From contig JANWJI010000008.1 of the NCBI GenBank assembly GCA_025449515.1, positions 1 through 17,741 of the forward strand: 17,741 nt of DNA, given 5' to 3'. Below, one piece after another: positions 6,297 through 12,873 of this stretch (positions within the stretch are counted from its first letter, which is position 1; each line of letters opens with the position of its first letter). Source of the stretch: Nitrososphaeraceae archaeon (lineage in GTDB: Archaea; Thermoproteota; Nitrososphaeria; Nitrososphaerales; Nitrososphaeraceae). A model generated the notes under the pieces. It was not told the origin of the DNA. It made no database searches and saw only the letters and a list, made by a program, of their open reading frames with translations. Both the position numbers and the translations under genes were made by a program.

Positions 6297-7073
6297 TCAA
6301 TTCGCAGCTTTTCTAAAACCATGTGTGAAATCTGGATCATACACCTTTGAAAATTCATATCTCCTAGGCGCTAGGGCCTCTCCAACGATTACGACTGCAG
6401 TTTTTGTTATTTTAGCCTCCTTTGTTTTTGATACTATATTTCCCAAATTACCCCTTATTATTTTTTGATCTTTCCAAGTTGCCCTGAATACAACTGCAGC
6501 AGGGGTCTCTATGTTATAGATTCCTCCCTTTAATAGCTCATTTACAACCTCAGATATCAAATGTATGCTCAAGTAAAAGGCAATCGTTGCCCCGTGTCTC
6601 CCGAGTTCGACAATACTCTCGCGATCCGGTACAGGAGTTCTCAATTCTGCTCTTGTAATTATGATTGTTTGTGTAATTCCTGGAACGGTAAGTTCGGTGT
6701 TCAATTCTGAGGCCGCTGCAAGCAGAGCAGTTATACCTGGAACCACTTTACATTGTAAATGATCCTTTTCGAGTTTATCGATCTGTTCCCTTATGGTGCT
6801 AAATATTGCTGGATCACCATCATGGAAGCGTATAGCTAGCTTGCCCTCTTTAGTTGAATCTCGAAGAATCTCGTAAATTCTTTCTCTATCAATCAAAGCA
6901 GCGTCAATGAGTTCGGCGTTCTTCTTTGCATATTTTAGTATTTCAGGATTTAAAAGTGAGCCGGAATAAACTATGACATCTGCAGTTTCTACCAGCTCTT
7001 TGGCTCTCAATGTGATAAGATCGGGATCACCTGGTCCTGATCCAACAAAATAAACTGTACCAGGATCAATCAT
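6297..7073 (-). CDS. cbiF: Precorrin-4 / cobalt-precorrin-4 C11-methyltransferase
   Basis: This enzyme moves a methyl group from S-adenosylmethionine to C11 of the corrin ring precursor in cobalamin synthesis (CbiF in the cobalt-early route, CobM in the cobalt-late route). The 258-residue length is normal. The tetrapyrrole methylase fold is clear: the N-terminal VYFVGSGPGDPDLITLRA loop (about 7-24), IRFHDGDPAIFS (about 81-92), PGITALLAAASELNTELTVP (about 112-131) and ITQTIIITRAE (about 133-143); the HDGDP form and the Q-T-x-I-x-T-R motif are typical of CbiF/CobM rather than other ring methylases. Its ATG overlaps the end of the upstream methylase gene by 8 bp, so the two are translationally coupled. 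Confidence 0.9.
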   Translation of the reverse strand: MIDPGTVYFVGSGPGDPDLITLRAKELVETADVIVYSGSLLNPEILKYAKKNAELIDAALIDRERIYEILRDSTKEGKLAIRFHDGDPAIFSTIREQIDKLEKDHLQCKVVPGITALLAAASELNTELTVPGITQTIIITRAELRTPVPDRESIVELGRHGATIAFYLSIHLISEVVNELLKGGIYNIETPAAVVFRATWKDQKIIRGNLGNIVSKTKEAKITKTAVVIVGEALAPRRYEFSKVYDPDFTHGFRKAAN

Positions 7074-7788
7074 TTCTTTTCCTCGCCACCATCACCGAAA
7101 AATATTTCTGGGTGGTACCTTTTGATTTCCTCAGGTCTTCAAGCTTTTTCAATAACATAACTTCTCCATCCGATGATAAATCCTGAGCAATAGCAATAAT
7201 GGAATCTTCTTTAAAACCAGCATCAGATAACATCTCAATCACGCTATCGAAATAGCGTCCATCCTTGAGGAATATTAGAGTATCGCAGGATTCAGCAGCA
7301 TGTTTGACTTTGCTTAGATCATAGCACGCCGGAATAATTCCAACTGTTTGATCTCCTTCAGCAAGACTTAATTTTGCCTTTGCTGCAAACGCGGAAAAAG
7401 AAGTGATACCGGGGACAATGTCTATTTCTATTTCTGGATACGTTTTCTCTAATTCTCTTTGAATATAGATCCAGGTGCTATAAAGTGCAGGGTCTCCAAT
7501 TGTCAGATACGCCACTCTTTTGCCGGATATAACAGCTTTAACTATTTTTTCAGTATTCTTCTTCCAATGGTCCCTTAGCAATTCAAAATCTTTTAGCATT
7601 GGGAAGGTTAGAGTAATAATCTCGGTAGATTTCGCTATGTATTTTTGTACTACACTTAGCGCTATACTGGGCTTTCCCTCTCTTGCTGTAGGTGTAAAAA
7701 TTATATCTGTATTTTTTATTAACTCTATAGCTCTAAGGGTAACCAAATCTGGATCACCGGGTCCACATCCGACACAGAAGAGTTTCAT
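7066..7788 (-). CDS. cbiL: Precorrin-2 / cobalt-factor II C20-methyltransferase
   Basis: The product methylates C20 of precorrin-2 or its cobalt form (CbiL or CobI), an early step of corrin synthesis, using S-adenosylmethionine. At 240 residues it has the family's length. Visible motifs are FCVGCGPGDPDLVTLRA (about 4-20), PTAREGKPSIALS (about 33-45), AYLTIGDPALYSTWIYI (about 93-109) and VPGITSFSAFAAKAKLSLAEG (about 124-144); the P-x-x-R-E-G-x-x-S and GDPxLYST forms mark the C20 enzyme. The ATG at 7788 has a TATA-like TATTTAAA (7813-7820) 28 nt upstream, so this gene can be transcribed separately from cbiT, 56 bp away. It overlaps the next gene (cbiF) by 8 bp. Confidence 0.9.
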   Translation of the reverse strand: MKLFCVGCGPGDPDLVTLRAIELIKNTDIIFTPTAREGKPSIALSVVQKYIAKSTEIITLTFPMLKDFELLRDHWKKNTEKIVKAVISGKRVAYLTIGDPALYSTWIYIQRELEKTYPEIEIDIVPGITSFSAFAAKAKLSLAEGDQTVGIIPACYDLSKVKHAAESCDTLIFLKDGRYFDSVIEMLSDAGFKEDSIIAIAQDLSSDGEVMLLKKLEDLRKSKGTTQKYFSVMVARKRND

Positions 7789-7812
7789 CTGTTTGAACTT
7801 AAAAAGCAGAGT

Positions 7813-7820
7813 TATTTAAA
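7813..7820 (-). promoter_or_regulatory. TATA-like box for cbiL
   Basis: TATTTAAA is centred 28-29 nt before the cbiL ATG, in the 56-bp gap after cbiT, so cbiL-cbiF may have a leaderless transcript of their own. Confidence 0.5.
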
Positions 7821-7844
7821 CCAAAAACATCTTTCGCTCTTTAT

Positions 7845-8432
7845 TCAGCTTCGAGTAGCTGAAAGAATTAGAACAGGATTTCTTGCAATCATCATTGTCC
7901 CTTTACTCACCTTTCTTGCCTTGGCAATTATAACTTGAGTTACATCAACCTCATGTAGGTCTGACCTCTCAAATGTATTTAACGCTTTATACATTGTTTC
8001 AAGTAGGATGGTATCAATAACTATTCTTCCACCGATTTTTAGTCTCTCTATTGCCATTTCAATGATTTGTTCAGTGTTACCCCATGTTCCACCTACAACT
8101 ACTGCATCGACTTTAGGGAGCGAAGGCAGTATATTTTCAGCCTTGGACAAGACCACATTCGACTTTAGCCCAAATTTCTCAAGATTTCTCTTGGTCAATT
8201 CTACGGCTCTTTCGTCAAAATCTATCCCATATACGTTATCACCCTTCGTCTGGATGCAGAGCTCGACGGTTATGCTTCCACTACCACAGCCAATATCAAT
8301 CGCAGTGAACCCGTGTTTTAGACGAAGTTTGCTAATGACAAGTGATCTTACGTCCTCCTTAGTTATAGGGACCATTTCATCCCTTTCAAATAGCTCATCA
8401 GGAATACCTGGAGTCGAGAATTCCCACGACAT
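7845..8432 (-). CDS. cbiT: Precorrin-6B C15-methyltransferase (decarboxylating)
   Basis: CbiT methylates C15 of the corrin precursor and removes the acetate carboxyl on C12. It is a class I Rossmann-type methylase, unrelated in fold to the two neighbouring ring methylases. The 195-residue product starts MSWEFSTPGIPDELFERDE, the family's standard N-terminus; the SAM-binding loop AIDIGCGSGSITVEL is at about 44-58, followed by YGIDFDERAVEL (about 67-78) and VVGGTWG (about 111-117). The frame reaches an ATG at 8456, but a TATA-like box at 8456-8464 is 28 nt before the ATG at 8432, and family members start there. The first, longer reading would begin inside the promoter. It shares the strand with cbiL and cbiF. 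Confidence 0.9.
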   Translation of the reverse strand: MSWEFSTPGIPDELFERDEMVPITKEDVRSLVISKLRLKHGFTAIDIGCGSGSITVELCIQTKGDNVYGIDFDERAVELTKRNLEKFGLKSNVVLSKAENILPSLPKVDAVVVGGTWGNTEQIIEMAIERLKIGGRIVIDTILLETMYKALNTFERSDLHEVDVTQVIIAKARKVSKGTMMIARNPVLILSATRS

Positions 8433-8455
8433 AGCATATTCTCCTGTCATATGCA

Positions 8456-8464
8456 TATATTTTA
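8456..8464 (-). promoter_or_regulatory. TATA-like box for cbiT
   Basis: TATATTTTA is centred 28 nt before the ATG at 8432 and overlaps the stop codon of the upstream membrane protein gene. It decides the cbiT start. Confidence 0.45.
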
Positions 8465-8758
8465 ACGTGCAAGGCCCTGATGTAGTCCGGTATATACAAA
8501 AATCATGAACATTAGTAACAGAAAGATGAATGGAAAGATCCCGTTTGTAGCAAGCTTTCGTCTTTCACTTCTAGGTACTCCCACTGCCAATCGTTTACCA
8601 ATCATATAAGATACGATGTAGGAAAAAATTGCTATCATAACCGCTATTCCTATTGCATTACCCTGGCTTGTGCCAGGGACAATTATGAATCCGGTGACTA
8701 TACCTGCTATCAACCCCACGATTGCCCTCATATAGAAAACTCGATCAAGCGGATCCAA
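8462..8758 (-). CDS. Three-helix membrane protein, unknown function
   Basis: The product of 98 residues has three hydrophobic helices, about 8-30 (YMRAIVGLIAGIVTGFIIV), 34-54 (AIGIAVMIAIFSYIVSYMIG) and 72-93 (NGIFPFIFLLLMFMIFVYTG), with a basic loop (VPRSERRK) between the second and third. Size and layout resemble the EMC6/Rab5ip-like family of small membrane proteins, but I cannot confirm this from sequence alone. The start shown is a TTG directly after an in-frame stop; an ATG at 8731 (89 residues) is the alternative. It precedes cbiT by a few bases on the same strand and is divergent from the Rqc2-like gene. Confidence 0.65.
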   Translation of the reverse strand: MDPLDRVFYMRAIVGLIAGIVTGFIIVPGTSQGNAIGIAVMIAIFSYIVSYMIGKRLAVGVPRSERRKLATNGIFPFIFLLLMFMIFVYTGLHQGLAR

Positions 8759-8851
8759 TTATATTACTTGTCTGGTTAAATGTCACTCGGTTTAATTCCT
8801 TGCGGTCCAACCACGTCTGAAAGCACAGGACCTTATACGTATATATCATTT

Positions 8852-8862
8852 CAATTAATATT
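8852..8862 (+). promoter_or_regulatory. TATA-like box for the Rqc2-like gene
   Basis: An A+T stretch with AATTAATATTT is centred about 32 nt before the ATG at 8890; a second TATA-like TATATAT lies near 8840. Either could drive the gene. Confidence 0.35.
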
Positions 8863-8889
8863 TGTGATAGACTCGGGACATGTGTAAGC

Positions 8890-10959
8890 ATGGAATTATC
8901 GGGACTTGAGCTTCGCTATATTGTAAATCAGATAAATATGACTTTGAAATCCGGATATTATGTAAGTTCTGTCAACTCAGTTACAAAAAACTCATTTCTC
9001 TTTAGATTACATCACCCTATAGAGAAAGAAGTCATTTTAATGATTTCGACTCAGGGAATATGGCTTACAAAGCTCAAATTCAAATCTCTTGAAGAAAGTA
9101 CATTACTAGACCACTTTAGGAGAGAACTTGAAAGATCCAAAATAGACTCGATCGAACAAATAGATAATGAACGGATTGTTATTATCAAATTTAGTAGTTT
9201 AGAAGGTAAACAGGATATTCTAATCTTGGAATTTTTTAGGGATGGTAATTTAATTCTTTGCGATAAGGATTTTCAAATAATCTCGATATTGAATCCTGTA
9301 GAAGTACGACATAGGATATTAAAGATTGGTTTGCGATATTCTCCCCCTCCTTCGCGAGGGACAGATGTATTTAATATCAATCTAGACTTATTACAATCTC
9401 TGAGGACAGAGTCTGCCAAGGACTTGGAGATATCTAGATGGATAGGAAGAACTATGTCTTTACCGAAAAAATTTGTGGAAGAAATTGTTCATTCGGCCAA
9501 TGTGGAGGGAAAAAAGCTCGTCGATATATCTGACACAGACTTGTCGAATATATATGCAAGTTTGAATGAGCTGGTAGTGAACGTAAGTACTGGTACAAAT
9601 CATACACCTGTCGTAATTTCAGATAAGACAGGAAGATATTTGGAAGCTCTGCCTATATGCCCGAGTAATATCGACAGAGTCTGTGCTGAAGAACTATCCG
9701 TAAAGAAGGTTTCATTGTACATGGAAGCCCTTGATCTAGTGCTTAGTAACAACATTATCAGTACAGGGAAAAATGCTCAAACAGGCGATATTGATAAGCA
9801 GGTTGCCGCCTTAAAACATGACATAGCTGAACAGGAGAAGGCCAAAGATCTAGTCATTTTGAAAGCTACTGAAATTAGAACTCTGGCTGCAGCATTAATG
9901 ACTTATTCATACCAGCAGCCGATCGAGACCAGCGACTCAGAACCATTAAGAAAACTGTTGGACTCCAAGTCTGCTTCAATCCTTAGTTCAAAGGGAATTA
10001 AGTATGTGAAAGTGGCTGATGAACTTGTACGACTTGAGCCTAACGTAGCAAAAACGGCTTCATCCCTTTTTACTAGAGCAAAGGAAATGGAACGTGGAGG
10101 TTCTTCGATAGAAGAAGCTAAGGATCGACTCCAGCTCAACATTTACAAATTGAAGAATCAGGCTGAGTCGATACACAAGAAGCATATTTTTGTTAAACAG
10201 CAAAGAGAGAAGCAATGGTACGAGCGATACCGTTGGTTTATTACAAGTGATGGGTTCCTGGCAATCGGAGGCAGAGATGCCTCTTCCAACTCGGCAATTA
10301 TACGCAAGTACCTTACCGAACAGGATCTTGTTTTTCATGCGGAAGTACACGGTTCCCCATTTTTTATTATCAAAAATGGCAGGACATCTATTTCGCAAAC
10401 TAGTCTCCTAGAGGTTGCTCAAGCCACAGTTTCTTACAGCAGAGCATGGAAAGATGGATTATCTACTGCAGACTCCTATTGGGTCCTGCCAGAGCAAATT
10501 AAAAAAGGAGCTCCTTCAGGGCAGTATCTCCCAAAAGGCTCCTTTGTAATTGAAGGAAAGAGGAATTACATGAAAGGCAATGAAATCAGGCTTGCAGCTG
10601 GCGTGATGTTCATAAATAATCAATATTCATTTGTATGCGGACCGGTAGACGCAGTGAAGGAAAAATCGGTCCTTTACAGCACCCTGCTTCCCGGAGGATA
10701 CGACCCAATGGAGATTACAAAGAAATTGAAGAATGAGCTTTATCGCGCCAGCACTGAGGCCAAATATATTAATCAGAACGAAGCAGGAGAAGATCTTTCC
10801 TCATACATGAAGGGGATTTCTTATGACGAGATAATCATGACGCTTCCAGCTGGTAAGTCGAAGATTTCTCAAACAACTAAAGGGGAAGCCATGCTACGAG
10901 CTATCCCTGATTTATCGATTGGCAAGCAAAAGATCGGAATAGATCAGGAAAGTAATTAA
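8890..10959 (+). CDS. NEMF/Rqc2-family ribosome quality control protein (aRqcH)
   Basis: This family binds the large ribosomal subunit carrying a stalled peptidyl-tRNA and, in bacteria (RqcH) and yeast (Rqc2), adds C-terminal tails to the stalled chain; archaeal members are thought to act alike. The 689 residues show the full layout: NFACT-N domain (about 1-180), helix-hairpin-helix-like region (about 180-260), a coiled-coil middle (about 295-450, with EQEKAKDLVILKATEIRTL and EEAKDRLQLNIYKLKNQAE), then the NFACT-R domain with YRWFITSDGFLAIGGRDA (about 447-464) and DLVFHAEVHGSPFFII (about 479-494). Where RqcH has an Asp-Arg pair, the protein seems to have Glu94-Arg95 (NERIVII), a mild change. 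It heads a group of three same-strand genes. Confidence 0.9.
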   Translation: MELSGLELRYIVNQINMTLKSGYYVSSVNSVTKNSFLFRLHHPIEKEVILMISTQGIWLTKLKFKSLEESTLLDHFRRELERSKIDSIEQIDNERIVIIKFSSLEGKQDILILEFFRDGNLILCDKDFQIISILNPVEVRHRILKIGLRYSPPPSRGTDVFNINLDLLQSLRTESAKDLEISRWIGRTMSLPKKFVEEIVHSANVEGKKLVDISDTDLSNIYASLNELVVNVSTGTNHTPVVISDKTGRYLEALPICPSNIDRVCAEELSVKKVSLYMEALDLVLSNNIISTGKNAQTGDIDKQVAALKHDIAEQEKAKDLVILKATEIRTLAAALMTYSYQQPIETSDSEPLRKLLDSKSASILSSKGIKYVKVADELVRLEPNVAKTASSLFTRAKEMERGGSSIEEAKDRLQLNIYKLKNQAESIHKKHIFVKQQREKQWYERYRWFITSDGFLAIGGRDASSNSAIIRKYLTEQDLVFHAEVHGSPFFIIKNGRTSISQTSLLEVAQATVSYSRAWKDGLSTADSYWVLPEQIKKGAPSGQYLPKGSFVIEGKRNYMKGNEIRLAAGVMFINNQYSFVCGPVDAVKEKSVLYSTLLPGGYDPMEITKKLKNELYRASTEAKYINQNEAGEDLSSYMKGISYDEIIMTLPAGKSKISQTTKGEAMLRAIPDLSIGKQKIGIDQESN

Positions 10960-10982
10960 AGCGATAATCCTAATTCACTATT

Positions 10983-11570
10983 GTGGTAAAGAAATCCACT
11001 GAGCGACATAGAGATGCAAATATGATAACCCGTGTGCTTGTCAGAGATATTATGAATAGTCCTGTAGTTTCAGCCTCTGCTGAGACAACAATTAACGATC
11101 TTGCCATAAAAATGAAAGATGAGCGGGTTGGTAGCATTGTGGTCACTAATAAGAATGGTGATCCGGATGGTGTAGTCACGGATTGGGATATAGTTTCACA
11201 CGCCGTGATCAAGGATGTTAAACCAAGTTTGATTAAGGCCAAAGATGTGATGCAGAAATTGTACACTATTGAGGGAGAGGAAGGAGTCACTGATGCCGCT
11301 AGAGTCCTTCGTCAAAATAGAATCAAGAGATTAGGCGTGGTATACAAGGGTAGATTAGTCGGAATCATTTCCGCATCTGATGTTATTGCTGTTACGCCAG
11401 ATTTGGTAGACGTAATTTCGGAGAAAGCCGCCATTATTAGGGGAGAAATTGGTCGTTCGGCAAATGATATATCGGGATACTGTGATGAATGTGGTGAATG
11501 GTCTGATCTCTTGCAGTATCAGGAAGGAACTTTTGCATGTGAAGAATGTAGAGCTGAAATACCCAACTAA
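10983..11570 (+). CDS. CBS-domain pair with C-terminal zinc ribbon
   Basis: The product has two CBS repeats, about 17-72 (VRDIMNSPVVSASAETTIND ... VTDWDIV) and 83-138 (IKAKDVMQKLYTIEGEEGVT ... GIISASDVI), which form a ligand-binding Bateman module, usually for adenine nucleotides. A zinc ribbon follows: Cys167 and Cys170 (YCDECGEW) with Cys186 and Cys189 (FACEECRAE). No catalytic domain is present, so it is probably a sensor or adaptor. The GTG start (10983) gives 195 residues; an ATG at 11022 (182 residues) would remove only the charged N-terminal tail. It follows the Rqc2-like gene by 23 bp and overlaps the next gene. Its target is unknown; a role in energy-dependent control of translation or RNA handling is only suggested by context. 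Confidence 0.85.
   Translation: MVKKSTERHRDANMITRVLVRDIMNSPVVSASAETTINDLAIKMKDERVGSIVVTNKNGDPDGVVTDWDIVSHAVIKDVKPSLIKAKDVMQKLYTIEGEEGVTDAARVLRQNRIKRLGVVYKGRLVGIISASDVIAVTPDLVDVISEKAAIIRGEIGRSANDISGYCDECGEWSDLLQYQEGTFACEECRAEIPN
11521..11527 (+). promoter_or_regulatory. Shine-Dalgarno-like site inside the CBS gene
   Basis: AGGAAGG lies 5 nt before a TTG (11533) and 11 nt before a GTG (11539), the two likely starts of the Mut7-C gene. It supports initiation inside the end of the CBS gene. Confidence 0.35.
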
Positions 11571-12063
11571 AATTAGGCCGGTCTTTTTTGCCGATGCTAT
11601 GCTCGGCAGTATAGCCCGTAAATTGCGGGTACTTGGCTTTGATACACTATATATTCGAGATATTAACGATGAGGATGTATTGGAGATAGCCTCCAAACTA
11701 GATAGAGTCATACTTACTTGTGACAAAGAACTCTTCAGAAGAATTCTTAAAATCGGGGCATACGGAGCCTTACTAGATGGGAGCAACGATTTAGATAATC
11801 TTATCTACATATTTGTAAAATACAGTATCAAAGCAGTAGATCTGGACACTAACTGCTCTCGTTGCGTTGTATGCAATGGATTTTTGGAACACAAAGGGAT
11901 TACAGAAATAGACGGCAATTCAATACCGCCTAGGATAAGAATGCATTACAAAGAGATTTTCCGATGCACCTGTTGCAACAAATCCTATTGGAAAGGCAGT
12001 CACTTTCAGCAGCTAAGAAAGATGGCAAAGCTAATTGAAGCAAGACTGAAAAGCTCACCGTAG
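11539..12063 (+). CDS. Mut7-C family RNase-like protein with zinc ribbon
   Basis: Mut7-C proteins have a PIN-like nuclease fold and a zinc ribbon; they are named after the C-terminal part of C. elegans MUT-7 and are taken to be RNases. From the GTG at 11539 (174 residues) the motifs are VFFADAMLGSIARKLRVLGF (about 15-34), with Asp19 a likely metal ligand, LYIRDINDED (about 37-46), VILTCDKEL (about 57-65) and a zinc ribbon, Cys109, Cys112, Cys143, Cys146, ending in KSYWKGSHF (about 148-156). The frame is open upstream, deep into the CBS gene, but family members start close to the VFFADAMLG segment. The overlap with the CBS gene is 32 bp in another frame, so the two are probably translated together. 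RNA target unknown. Confidence 0.82.
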   Translation: MKNVELKYPTKIRPVFFADAMLGSIARKLRVLGFDTLYIRDINDEDVLEIASKLDRVILTCDKELFRRILKIGAYGALLDGSNDLDNLIYIFVKYSIKAVDLDTNCSRCVVCNGFLEHKGITEIDGNSIPPRIRMHYKEIFRCTCCNKSYWKGSHFQQLRKMAKLIEARLKSSP

Positions 12064-12219
12064 AGTAAGAACGAGCGTGTTTTATCATAAGACAGCCGCG
12101 AAGCAAAATCTACTACTTTTTGATAGCATTGAATTAATTAATAAATTAATCTTTAATATTCTGATAACACTAAGGCGAGGCGAAGTTTTTAAGAATTATT
12201 GAGATTATTGTATCAAAAG

Positions 12220-12227
12220 ATTAAAAT
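12220..12227 (+). promoter_or_regulatory. TATA-like box for the atpE-A-B-D operon
   Basis: ATTAAAAT is centred about 31 nt before the ATG at 12255. A second TATA-like stretch, TTTTTAAG (12186-12193), could give a longer leader. The gap from 12064 to 12219 is A+T-rich and holds nothing else I can name. Confidence 0.45.
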
Positions 12228-12254
12228 CACGTATTTTTGCGAAAAACAGTTAAT

Positions 12255-12869
12255 ATGAGTTCAAATTCAGCTCTTGAACGGACTGTAAATAAGGTTTTAT
12301 CCCAGAAGGAGTCGGATATGATTACACAGATTGACTCGGCTTACCATGAATCGATGAATAATCTAGAATCATCTAGGACATCGATAGAATCCGATTACGA
12401 GAGGATTATTGATGCAGCCAGGAAGCAAGCGGATAATTTGAAAAGACAGGTAATTGGCTCGACTAGATTGAATGCGAGAAACAAGCAGTTATTGTTAGTC
12501 GAGGCAGCGGTTAACGAAGTGTTTGAAAAGGCAAAAGTAGCATTGCGTTCTGTAGGAAAAGATGAAAATTACAAGCAATTGATGAATAGGCTACTCGAAG
12601 AAGGATTGTCGGCTATAGGGAAAGATGACATGATCGTTGAATGCAGCAAGACTGATATGGAATTGGTCAAAAAATCGACGGCCTTCTCCGATAGACAGAA
12701 AAAAATCAAATTGACATTAAGTGAAAAACCAATAGATGCTATTGGTGGGGTACGTGTCAGATCGGCTGATCTTTCGCTGACCTACGACGGAACATTGGAT
12801 TCTAGAATTGAAAGACTCAAACCTTTAATAAGGAAAAGTATTGTCCAGATGCTAAGAGGAGAGGGTTAA
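12255..12869 (+). CDS. atpE: A-type ATP synthase subunit E
   Basis: Subunit E forms, with subunit H/G, the peripheral stalk that holds the A3B3 head still against the membrane motor. The 204-residue protein has the expected build: a long N-terminal helix of heptad-like charged sequence (about 1-90, for example YERIIDAARKQADNLKRQV), and a globular C-terminal part with the family's IGGVRVRSADLSLTYDGTLD segment (about 167-186) followed by RIERLKP. The frame reaches a TTG at 12237, but the ATG at 12255 fits the TATA box spacing. It opens the operon; atpA follows after 4 bp. In many archaea atpC and atpF lie between E and A; both are missing from this position. Confidence 0.9.
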   Translation: MSSNSALERTVNKVLSQKESDMITQIDSAYHESMNNLESSRTSIESDYERIIDAARKQADNLKRQVIGSTRLNARNKQLLLVEAAVNEVFEKAKVALRSVGKDENYKQLMNRLLEEGLSAIGKDDMIVECSKTDMELVKKSTAFSDRQKKIKLTLSEKPIDAIGGVRVRSADLSLTYDGTLDSRIERLKPLIRKSIVQMLRGEG

Positions 12870-12873
12870 GATT

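Noticed and set aside
6821..7073. Fusion or duplication of the two ring methylases, which share VGxGPGDPDL(I/V)TLRA
   Set aside because: The shared motif is the normal tetrapyrrole methylase signature; other motifs place them in different families.
7520..8508. Two plus-strand open frames (7520-7819 and 8008-8508)
   Set aside because: They lie opposite cbiL and cbiT, which have clear family motifs.
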